Assembly (NCBI GenBank): GCA_017934115.1
Contig: JAGBKC010000031.1
Coordinates: 1-46,082 of the forward strand
DNA from: Actinomycetaceae bacterium
GTDB taxonomy: Bacteria > Actinomycetota > Actinomycetes > Actinomycetales > Actinomycetaceae
Direction of reading: 5' to 3'
Length of the DNA: 46,082 nucleotides
Numbering within the stretch: position 1 is the first letter of the stretch; the number at the start of each line of letters is the position of its first letter. The notes below the pieces were generated by a model. The model did not search any database. It saw only the letters and a program-made list of their open reading frames with translations, and had not been told where the DNA came from. Positions 1-6,960 of this stretch are shown piece after piece. Made by a program: the position numbers and the translations under genes.

Positions 1-46
1 AAAAAAAAAACAAGGGCAAATAAGCATATCAGAGCTATAAAAATCG

Positions 47-69
47 CCCCTCCACATAAAATAACGGGG
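47..69 (-). terminator. Possible terminator of tRNA-Thr
   Basis: CCCC (47-50) can pair with GGGG (66-69). On the minus strand the hairpin is followed within a few bases by a T-rich run (complement of 38-44). It lies just 3' of the tRNA-Thr gene. The stem is short, so the call is weak. Confidence 0.35.
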
Positions 70-77
70 TACAACAG

Positions 78-150
78 AGCCGTCTGCGGGAATCGAACCC
101 GCGACCTATTCATTACGAGTGAATCGCTCTACCGACTGAGCTAAGACGGC
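78..150 (-). tRNA. tRNA-Thr (anticodon CGU)
   Basis: The minus strand folds into a complete cloverleaf of 73 nt. The acceptor stem GCCGTCT pairs with AGACGGC (144-150 with 79-85). The D-arm is present, the anticodon arm ATTCA-CTCGTAA-TGAAT presents CGU, and the T-arm has a TTCGATT loop. CCA is not encoded. Anticodon CGU reads ACG (Thr). Confidence 0.96.
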
Positions 151-281
151 GTAAAGTTAAACTTCACTGAAAAAATACTTTACACGCCCACATGCGCATT
201 ATCAAGAGAATACACACGACACCACATGAAAGAACATCACATTTCACGCGCATGTATTCTCTCTACTTTTACCAATGTCTT

Positions 282-1874
282 TTAACTATCAACTTTACAC
301 GTAACATCTCCATCAGGAACTTTATCGCTGATCAAATATTCATTAATCACGCCGTCAACACATGAAGAACCGCGTCCATATGCAGTATGACCTTCTCCGC
401 CCATCCATGACACGAGAATACCGTTTTCTAATTGCTTTGATAAACCAACAGCCCACTGGTACGGAGTAGCAGGGTCATGTTCTGTGCCAACAACCAAAAT
501 TGGCGAAGAACCACTTGCATTTGGTACGCGTGGATTTTCTTTAGGTTGATATGCCCATGACGTACAAATATCTGTACCCCCTACAGTTGCCCCAAATGTC
601 AAAGAATTCTTCTCTAATTTGTTGGCCATTTCCAGTGATTTTTCATCAGAAATAGCCACATAATCAGCACAGTTGATAGCCCAAAAAGCCTCATTTGAAT
701 TATCAGCATAGCCATTTTCAGTACGCGAATTATATGCATCAGCTAAATATAGCAACACGTCACCGTTTTTCTGCTTCATTGCAGATTCTAAAGCCATAGA
801 AAGAGTGTCATACTGAGAAATATACAAAGGCAAAATAATTCCGTAAATAGCCAGACCTTGAGTTAAAGTACGTCCATCTGTTGTTTTCAGAGGATTATCG
901 GCTAATGAATTCAAAAAATCATGAATTTGTCGTAATTTTTCATCATCATCACCAGTCAAAGGGCATGAACTACCCGAACATTGTTCCACATATTTACGTG
1001 CCGCAGTTTCAAACCCCATCATCTGCGCATAGTCTGCCTCTTCACGAGGAACCGTTGTATCAACAGCACCATCGAGAACTAAATGACCTACAAGATGCGG
1101 AAACATATCAGCATAACGCGCACCAATCGAAGTACCATAAGATGCACCCAAATAATTCAACTGAGCATCTCCTACTAATTCGCGCATCACATCTAAATCA
1201 CGAACTGTAGATTCCGTACCCACAAAAGGAAGTAATTCACCAGACTTCTCGGCGCATTTATCTGCAATAGCCTTTGAGGCTTCTTTATCTTTTTTTAGCC
1301 CCTCTTCAGTGCGAATATCAAAACTTGTCGCAATAACCTCATCAAGTTCCGAATCTGTTAAGCATGAAACAGGAGTTGACTGACCAACACCTCGAGGATC
1401 CCAACCAATAAGGTCATAATTTTTACGGATAGCAGGATCGATAGTGGAAACCAAGCTTGCCGCATACTCCATACCAGAAGCACCCGGCCCGCCAGGATTA
1501 ACAAAAAGGGATCCTCTCACTTTTTCACGGTCTGTTTGAGTTGATTGGAAACGAACAAGCGAAAGAGTAATGTCTTTTTTCTCTGGTTTTATGTAATCAA
1601 GAGGAACAGTGACATTACCACACTGAGCATTTCCGCCGAGATCTTCAGAACAATCAGTCCAATTGATTTTCTGCTCATAATACTTAGCTAATTTAGCAGT
1701 ATCTGTAGCAGGATAATATTCAGAAGCAACACCGCGAGCAACATCTTTTTTCATTAAATTACTCGATGATGCCGATGAAGAAGCATCTGAACCGACTTTA
1801 GAACATCCCATAAGAGCAAAAGATGAAACACTCACAATTGCGAGAAACGAAAGAATTTTTTTACGAAACACCAT
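282..1874 (-). CDS. Secreted lipoprotein alpha/beta-hydrolase, tripeptidyl-aminopeptidase (TAP/SlpD) type
   Basis: Likely an exported serine peptidase that trims peptides from their N-terminus, anchored on the outer face of the membrane. The N-terminus is a lipoprotein signal ending in the lipobox ALMGC, lipid Cys about residue 24, followed by a Ser-rich linker. The oxyanion-loop motif NPGGPGASG lies near residue 130 and the nucleophile elbow GASYG near 245. A late Asp (GTEHDPATP) and His (GGEGHTAYG) complete a Ser-Asp-His triad in a TAP-like C-terminal domain. I start at the ATG at 1874. A TTG two codons upstream and a GTG one codon downstream are also possible because no clear ribosome-binding site is visible. 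The real substrate is unknown; proline iminopeptidase-like activity is the main alternative. Confidence 0.85.
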   Translation of the reverse strand: MVFRKKILSFLAIVSVSSFALMGCSKVGSDASSSASSSNLMKKDVARGVASEYYPATDTAKLAKYYEQKINWTDCSEDLGGNAQCGNVTVPLDYIKPEKKDITLSLVRFQSTQTDREKVRGSLFVNPGGPGASGMEYAASLVSTIDPAIRKNYDLIGWDPRGVGQSTPVSCLTDSELDEVIATSFDIRTEEGLKKDKEASKAIADKCAEKSGELLPFVGTESTVRDLDVMRELVGDAQLNYLGASYGTSIGARYADMFPHLVGHLVLDGAVDTTVPREEADYAQMMGFETAARKYVEQCSGSSCPLTGDDDEKLRQIHDFLNSLADNPLKTTDGRTLTQGLAIYGIILPLYISQYDTLSMALESAMKQKNGDVLLYLADAYNSRTENGYADNSNEAFWAINCADYVAISDEKSLEMANKLEKNSLTFGATVGGTDICTSWAYQPKENPRVPNASGSSPILVVGTEHDPATPYQWAVGLSKQLENGILVSWMGGEGHTAYGRGSSCVDGVINEYLISDKVPDGDVTCKVDS

Positions 1875-1940
1875 AAACAAAGCATATCAAAGTCTATGCA
1901 CCACATTACAGTCAATCAACTAAAAGAAACTAATCAGTAA

Positions 1941-1972
1941 ATAAAAAAAGAACCCCACAAGGAGGTTCTTTT
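1941..1972 (-). terminator. Terminator of the rplJ-rplL operon
   Basis: The stem AAGAACC/GGTTCTT (1948-1954 with 1964-1970) is followed on the minus strand by a run of seven T. It sits 18 bases past the rplL stop codon. Classical intrinsic terminator. Confidence 0.85.
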
Positions 1973-1989
1973 CAAAGAACAATGCACTA

Positions 1990-2376
1990 CTACTTGAGTG
2001 TAACAGTTGCGCCTGCACCTTCAAGCTGTTCCTTTGCCTTCTCAGCTGCATCCTTTGCTGCACCTTCAAGAACTGGCTTTGGAGCGCCGTCAACGAGGTC
2101 CTTAGCTTCCTTAAGGCCAAGACCTGTAAGAGCGCGAACTTCCTTAATAACAGCAACCTTCTTATCTCCTGCTGCTTCAAGAATGACGTCAAATTCGTCT
2201 TTCTCTTCAGCTGCAGCGCCGTCGCCACCTGCTGCTGGAGCTGCAGCTGCAACTGCAACTGGAGCTGCTGCTTCTACGTCAAATTCTTCTTCAAAAGCCT
2301 TAACGAAATCGTTGAGTTCAACGAGTGTAAGTTCCTTGAAAGCTGCAATGAGCTCTTCTGTGGAGAGTTTTGCCAT
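1990..2376 (-). CDS. rplL: 50S ribosomal protein L7/L12
   Basis: The stalk protein of the large ribosomal subunit, which recruits translation factors. It is 128 residues long. The N-terminal dimerisation helices ([17 protein letters not shown]) are followed by an Ala-rich hinge at about residues 43-60 and the conserved C-terminal domain (EFDVIL...[23 protein letters not shown]). I chose the ATG at 2376 over the in-frame ATG at 2385. The Shine-Dalgarno sequence GGAAGG touches the earlier ATG with no spacing but sits 9 bases from the later one. The gene follows rplJ on the same strand with a palindromic hairpin in the 68-bp gap, the usual arrangement. Confidence 0.98.
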   Translation of the reverse strand: MAKLSTEELIAAFKELTLVELNDFVKAFEEEFDVEAAAPVAVAAAAPAAGGDGAAAEEKDEFDVILEAAGDKKVAVIKEVRALTGLGLKEAKDLVDGAPKPVLEGAAKDAAEKAKEQLEGAGATVTLK

Positions 2377-2431
2377 GATGGCCATCCTTCCTATGCCTGC
2401 TACGCGAGCAGAATTTTTTATTATTTATGCA

Positions 2432-2449
2432 CATAACATGTATGTTATG
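2432..2449 (-). repeat. Perfect palindrome between rplJ and rplL
   Basis: CATAACATGTATGTTATG forms an 8-bp stem with a 2-nt loop and overlaps the rplJ stop codon. No T-run follows on the minus strand, so it is probably an mRNA-processing or stability element, not a terminator. Such a hairpin could help give rplL its higher expression. The function is inferred. Confidence 0.4.
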
Positions 2450-2966
2450 CAGCTGCTTCTTCCTTCGCGCGCAATGCGTCGATGGTACGGACAGCCTTGA
2501 CAGCTGGAGCCGTGAAAACATATGCAGCCGAGTAGAGAGCTGCCTTGAGCACGCTTGCCGACTTTGCCAGCAATACTTCGCGAGATTCGAGATCTGCAAG
2601 CTTGCCAACTTGTGCGGCATCCAAAACAGATCCTTCGAAATATCCACCCTTGATAACAAGAGCGTCGTTTTCCTTTGAGAAATTACGAAGAGCCTTTGCT
2701 ACTTCTGAAATCTCACCGGAAACAAAAACCACAGCTGTCGGTCCATGAAGAAGATCATCAAGACCTTCAATACCTGCCTGCTGAGCTGCAATTCTCGCGA
2801 GCGTGTTCTTGGCGACCTTATATTCGGCATTGGCCATGATCGAACGGCGAAGCTCTTGGAGCTGGCCGACCGTCAGGCCACGGTACTCTGTAAGAAGTAC
2901 AGCGTTTGCATTCTCAAATTTCTCTTTGAGATCTGCAATCGTTGCAGTTCTATCGTCCCGTGCCAT
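2445..2966 (-). CDS. rplJ: 50S ribosomal protein L10
   Basis: L10 anchors the L7/L12 dimers to the 50S subunit and, as the L10-L12 complex, represses its own operon. The 173-residue protein has the expected N-terminal rRNA-binding domain (TATIADLKEKFENANAVLLTEYRGL...YKVAKNTL). An Ala-rich C-terminal helix binds L12. The start ATG at 2966 is preceded by AAGGAGG with 5-nt spacing. It is the first gene of a two-gene operon that begins with a structured L10 leader and ends at a strong terminator after rplL. Confidence 0.98.
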   Translation of the reverse strand: MARDDRTATIADLKEKFENANAVLLTEYRGLTVGQLQELRRSIMANAEYKVAKNTLARIAAQQAGIEGLDDLLHGPTAVVFVSGEISEVAKALRNFSKENDALVIKGGYFEGSVLDAAQVGKLADLESREVLLAKSASVLKAALYSAAYVFTAPAVKAVRTIDALRAKEEAAA

Positions 2967-3011
2967 TGGGCCTCCTTATAATTACGTATATCTACCGCAC
3001 TCAATAAAAAA

Positions 3012-3126
3012 ACTCCACGCATAGATACGCGGAGCACACACAATAATGCTAACTACAACATACCTACGCGGGCATCTTTACCGAATTTACGTGTATAGAA
3101 ATACACACCTGCGGTCTTGGGCAGTT
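3012..3126 (-). ncRNA. L10 leader (rplJL autoregulatory RNA)
   Basis: On the minus strand, AACTGCCCAAGACCGCAGG is followed by a small hairpin and then by GATGCCCGCGTAGG. The GACCGCAGG ... CCCGCGTAGG pair is characteristic of the L10-(L12)4 binding leader upstream of rplJ in many bacteria. The element ends in a hairpin (3013-3034, CTCCGCG with CGTGGAG) followed by seven T. That hairpin is terminator-like and lies only 47 bases before the L10 start codon, which suggests premature termination when the L10-L12 complex binds. The family match is from memory of the consensus. Confidence 0.8.
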
Positions 3127-3282
3127 CATAGCATACATTGCCGACGGATAAAACTCACACAAAAATGCGATTAGTGAGTAACAACTCATGAACACGAAAA
3201 TCCCTTCAGAACTATGTATCCCCATCCCAATAAAACAGATAACTGCCACTAAATAATTCAATATCCGCACGCGTTTCTCACA

Positions 3283-3315
3283 ATAAAAAAGGCAGAGAAT
3301 ATGACTCTGCCTTTT
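3283..3315 (-). terminator. Terminator of the DHA2 exporter gene
   Basis: A perfect 11-bp stem (AAAAGGCAGAG 3287-3297 with CTCTGCCTTTT 3305-3315) is followed on the minus strand by TTTTTTATTG. It lies 15 bases beyond the exporter stop. It shows that the second hairpin at 3013-3034 is not needed to end this gene and so belongs to the L10 leader. Confidence 0.88.
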
Positions 3316-3329
3316 AGGAAACATGAACA

Positions 3330-4973
3330 TTAATCTTCAATAACGACGCGCGCCTTATCATTAAGGGGTTTTTCCTTCACGAAAAAGACAACTATCAAAG
3401 CAGCTACCATCAAAGGAGCGATCCATAAGAAAACAGGAGCCAGAGCATCGTTATATACACCTTGGATGAGATCAGCAATACCCTGCGGCATATGGAAGGA
3501 GGAATCACTCATCAAAGACGGCTGGAAAGTATCAAGCCCAAATTCTCCTTCTTTACCTGCAGCCTTCCATGATTGAGCTGCCTGCAACCAGTTTTGCGGA
3601 TCCACTGAAGCAGCCCTATCAGCAAAAAGATCCTTCAAACGCGTGGTAAACAAGCTGCCGACAATAGCAGCACCCAGCGTTGCACCAACTTCACGGAAGA
3701 AGTTATTGACACCTGTTGAGGTTCCCACTTCTTCAGCGGAAAATTCATTCTGAGCAATCAACACCATGATCTGCTGACCAAAACCAAGGCCAGAACCAAT
3801 AATAAAGACACCCAGCATCACCACAAGGACAGACGTATCAACTTTCAAAGTACTCAATACAAGCAAACCTATCCCCACAAGAACAGGCGAAACAAGAATA
3901 AGCCACTTGAAATGTTCGCGGCGTGATGCGATTTGACCAGAAAAAATAGAGAAAATCATAATACCTGCAACCATTGGAAGAAGCATAAGGCCAGATTTTG
4001 TAGCTGAAACTTCATGAACGACTTGTAAATATGTTGGCATATAACCAATCGCACCAAACATGGCAATACCCAAAATAAGAGACGCAGCCGTTACAAGATT
4101 GAAATTACGATTAGCAAATAAATACAGTGGCATCAATGGATTTTTCGCATATTTTTCCACAATAAAAAACACAACTGCAACCACAAAAGCACCTGCAAGC
4201 AAACCAATAATAAGAGGATCACTCCATGCAAATGGTTCTGTTTGTGATTCCGAAATTGTGCTGCCTGGAAAAGTAATACCAAGAACAAACAAGGTAACCC
4301 AAATAACCATCAGCATTGTGCCCAGCACATCAACTGTTTGATTCTCCGATGCAAAGCGCGGCACCTTAAGCCACACGACAAGAGCAACAATCGCAACCAA
4401 AGACAATGGAACATTCATCCAGAAAGCCCAGCGCCATGCACCTTCACCAAGATCCGTGAGCCATCCGCCCACCAAAGGGCCAGCAACAGCAGAAATACCA
4501 AAAACAGCACCCATTGGCCCCATATATTTTCCACGTTCTTTAGGAGGCACAACATCACCAATAATGGCCTGAGAAAGAATCATCAAACCACCGCCACCAA
4601 GGCCCTGAATTACACGTGCAACGATAAGTTGCGCCATGGAATCAGTTAAACCGCCAACAATGGAACCAATCATGAATAAACTAACAGCTAACAAAACAAT
4701 TGGTTTGCGCCCATAGACGTCACCAACTTTTCCATAAATCGGCATGGTGATCGTGGCAGCAAGAATATACCCTGTAGAAATCCACAGCATATGCGTCACA
4801 CCACCGAGCTCCCCTACAATGGTAGGCATGGCAGTTGAAAACACCATTTGCCCCAAAGAACTTGCCAACTGCACAATAAGCAATGCAACAAAAATAAGAT
4901 TTATCTGTTTACGAGGAAGAACAACCATTTCATGCTCTTTTTTTTCCTCATTAGACGCGTGTGTATTCGCCAT
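3330..4973 (-). CDS. MFS drug:H+ antiporter, DHA2 family (14 TM, EmrB/QacA type)
   Basis: An inner-membrane proton-driven exporter of toxic organic compounds; the substrate is not predictable. The 547-residue protein shows the major-facilitator motif A (GKVGDVYGRKP) after TM2 and the antiporter motif C (GISAVAGPLVGGW) in TM5. About 14 hydrophobic segments are visible, with extra central helices around residues 215-265, and a charged tail ends in KEKPLNDKARVVIED. The ATG at 4973 follows GAGGGGAG. The gene is probably monocistronic, with its own terminator at 3283-3315 and about 150 bp separating it from holB upstream. No regulator is adjacent. Confidence 0.9.
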   Translation of the reverse strand: MANTHASNEEKKEHEMVVLPRKQINLIFVALLIVQLASSLGQMVFSTAMPTIVGELGGVTHMLWISTGYILAATITMPIYGKVGDVYGRKPIVLLAVSLFMIGSIVGGLTDSMAQLIVARVIQGLGGGGLMILSQAIIGDVVPPKERGKYMGPMGAVFGISAVAGPLVGGWLTDLGEGAWRWAFWMNVPLSLVAIVALVVWLKVPRFASENQTVDVLGTMLMVIWVTLFVLGITFPGSTISESQTEPFAWSDPLIIGLLAGAFVVAVVFFIVEKYAKNPLMPLYLFANRNFNLVTAASLILGIAMFGAIGYMPTYLQVVHEVSATKSGLMLLPMVAGIMIFSIFSGQIASRREHFKWLILVSPVLVGIGLLVLSTLKVDTSVLVVMLGVFIIGSGLGFGQQIMVLIAQNEFSAEEVGTSTGVNNFFREVGATLGAAIVGSLFTTRLKDLFADRAASVDPQNWLQAAQSWKAAGKEGEFGLDTFQPSLMSDSSFHMPQGIADLIQGVYNDALAPVFLWIAPLMVAALIVVFFVKEKPLNDKARVVIED

Positions 4974-5125
4974 AGTCTCCCCTCATTCACACATTTTCTC
5001 TAGAACGATAAAACAATACTATTTAGGTATATTTTGCATGTACATCATTTCTTTTTAGGCGTAAAGGTATTACGCACATCATAGGGCACACAAAAAATAC
5101 ATATACTATATATAAACGTTTCACA

Positions 5126-6298
5126 TTAAACACACAGCTGTGCCCACATTGCTTCCATCACCAATTGAGGAGCGCAATTACGCGCTAATCGTTCACGTGC
5201 GTCAAAAATTATATCAATACGCCTCAAAGCCTCATCTGCAGGGATAAAAGTCGAAATTCGATGGATATCCTCATCAAAATCCACATTAATAAGCCCATCA
5301 CCAAGGCTCATATGCACAAAAATCACATCTCGATACAGGGCAATCATATCGAGCATGATTCGCTCTAATGCATCGCGTATGCGGCGCGTAGCTTTACGTT
5401 TTAACTCTTCTTCAAAATCTTTAACTTGCTTACGCAATACCGCAGGTACACGTTCACCTTCACCTATGCCTAAACTTCGCTTAAAATCGATAAGCTTTTC
5501 TTCGTCACTTCCCTCGTTTTTTTCAGCACCTAAACTATTCATACGATCAGCATTTTCTGCATCTTTCAGGGAATTCATAATGAAAGATGACATGAACACC
5601 GCATCGCAAATATTGTGCACAGCAAATGATGCACGCAGAATTTTTTGGCGATAGTCCCATGCAAACTTATCGCCAGCTAAGCCTCGTGCCCTGCCAATAT
5701 GATTGTTTGAAACGCGCGCAACAACATGAGCATGATCTGCGTCAATCTGAAATGAATCGATCAAATGACGAGAAACATCTTCTGTGGAAGGCACCCCTAA
5801 TTGCACATGACGGCAACGCGAATAAATCGTCGGCAATACATCCTCTGTTGACGGTGTGCATAAAATCCATATTGTACTTTGCGGAGGCTCTTCTATGGCT
5901 TTCAGCAACACGTTTGTAGTGCGCTCAGGCATGCGGTCCGCATCTTCGATAATGATGATGCGATATTGAGCAGAACTTGGGCGAATATATGCACGAGATA
6001 CAACATCACGCACATCTTCGATAGCAATCGATACCCCATCAGTGCGCACATACTCCACATCTGCATGAGTTTCATTCATGACTTGCTGACACTCAGTACA
6101 CGTTCCACACCCAGGTTCTTCGCCCGTACACACAAGCGAAGCAGCAAAAGCACGAGCGGCGATGGTACGCCCAGACCCAGGCGGACCTGTAAATAACCAC
6201 GCATGGCCTGATTCCACACCACTTCTCTTATTAAGAGAACTCTGCTTAAGCAGCGCAACAACTTTTTCTTGGCCAATCAGACGATGAAAAACACTCAT
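5126..6298 (-). CDS. holB: DNA polymerase III subunit delta prime
   Basis: The clamp-loader stator subunit of the replicative polymerase. The N-terminal AAA+ module has a P-loop variant TGPPGSGRT near residues 37-45, where Arg replaces the usual Lys, as is common in the non-hydrolysing delta prime subunit. It is followed by a zinc-binding Cys cluster (CTGEEPGCGTCTEC) and a sensor region with EDADRMPERTTNVLLKAIEEPP. The 390-residue length is normal for actinobacteria. Its ATG overlaps the tmk stop as ATGA, implying translational coupling in a topA-tmk-holB unit, the standard actinobacterial order. Confidence 0.93.
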   Translation of the reverse strand: MSVFHRLIGQEKVVALLKQSSLNKRSGVESGHAWLFTGPPGSGRTIAARAFAASLVCTGEEPGCGTCTECQQVMNETHADVEYVRTDGVSIAIEDVRDVVSRAYIRPSSAQYRIIIIEDADRMPERTTNVLLKAIEEPPQSTIWILCTPSTEDVLPTIYSRCRHVQLGVPSTEDVSRHLIDSFQIDADHAHVVARVSNNHIGRARGLAGDKFAWDYRQKILRASFAVHNICDAVFMSSFIMNSLKDAENADRMNSLGAEKNEGSDEEKLIDFKRSLGIGEGERVPAVLRKQVKDFEEELKRKATRRIRDALERIMLDMIALYRDVIFVHMSLGDGLINVDFDEDIHRISTFIPADEALRRIDIIFDARERLARNCAPQLVMEAMWAQLCV

Positions 6299-6939
6299 GC
6301 GTTCTCTCGCTTAAGCTGGAAAGAATGGTGTTCAATATAATTTTTCACCTGTGCATATACGTCATGAGCAATGTCACCAATGGAACGCGCAGCATCAATA
6401 ACATACCATCTCTCTCTATCAACAGATGCCAATTGACGAAAGCCTTCACAAACCTTCTCATGAAAATCTACGCCAGCCAATTCCATACGATCTTTTTCTT
6501 CACCTACACGCTCTGCACCAAGTGAAGCAGGAATATCAAGCAAAAAAGTCATATGCGGAAGAAGAGACGATGTTGCCCATAAGGATAAATCACGTACCTC
6601 ATCAACTGGCAGAGAGCGCCCTGCACTTTGGTAAGCAAGGGAAGAATCAAGATAACGATCAGTAAGAACAATAGTTCCTTCTTCTAAGGCAGGCCGAATA
6701 AGCGTATCTACATGATGTGCACGATCTGCAGCGTACAGCAATGCCTCCGCTCGCGCAGAAACATCATCACCATCAAGGAGAAGCGAACGGATTTTTGTAC
6801 CTAATTCAGTTCCACCAGGTTCACGTGTGCACACAACAGCGTAACCATCATAGCGCAGTGCACTAGCAAGCCGTTCAATTTGCGTACTCTTACCCGCACC
6901 GTCACCGCCCTCAAAGGAGATAAACAATCCTTGCATCAT
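6295..6939 (-). CDS. tmk: Thymidylate kinase (dTMP kinase)
   Basis: Phosphorylates dTMP to dTDP with ATP in the cytoplasm, the last dedicated step before dTTP. Diagnostic motifs are the P-loop EGGDGAGKST at residues 10-19 and the DRYLDSSLAYQ segment that carries the dTMP-binding residues. The 214-residue length is typical. Two consecutive ATG codons sit at the start; the first is used here and the ribosome-binding site is weak (GAAAG). The gene lies 21 bases after topA and overlaps holB by 4 bases. Confidence 0.95.
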   Translation of the reverse strand: MMQGLFISFEGGDGAGKSTQIERLASALRYDGYAVVCTREPGGTELGTKIRSLLLDGDDVSARAEALLYAADRAHHVDTLIRPALEEGTIVLTDRYLDSSLAYQSAGRSLPVDEVRDLSLWATSSLLPHMTFLLDIPASLGAERVGEEKDRMELAGVDFHEKVCEGFRQLASVDRERWYVIDAARSIGDIAHDVYAQVKNYIEHHSFQLKRENA

Positions 6940-6960
6940 GCTACTTTCTACGTATTTTTA

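Noticed and set aside
1..10. Run of ten A at the window start
   Set aside because: A short homopolymer at the edge; it may be the T-run of a terminator for tRNA-Thr or a preceding gene, but cannot be judged from here.
1982..2500. A 172-codon plus-strand frame opposite rplJ-rplL
   Set aside because: It is the complement of the Ala-rich ribosomal protein genes. Low-complexity Ser/Ala/Pro translation and no ribosome-binding site mark it as a shadow.
3064..3330. An 88-codon minus-strand frame between the exporter and rplJ
   Set aside because: It runs through the exporter terminator and the L10 leader. Its translation has no recognisable features.
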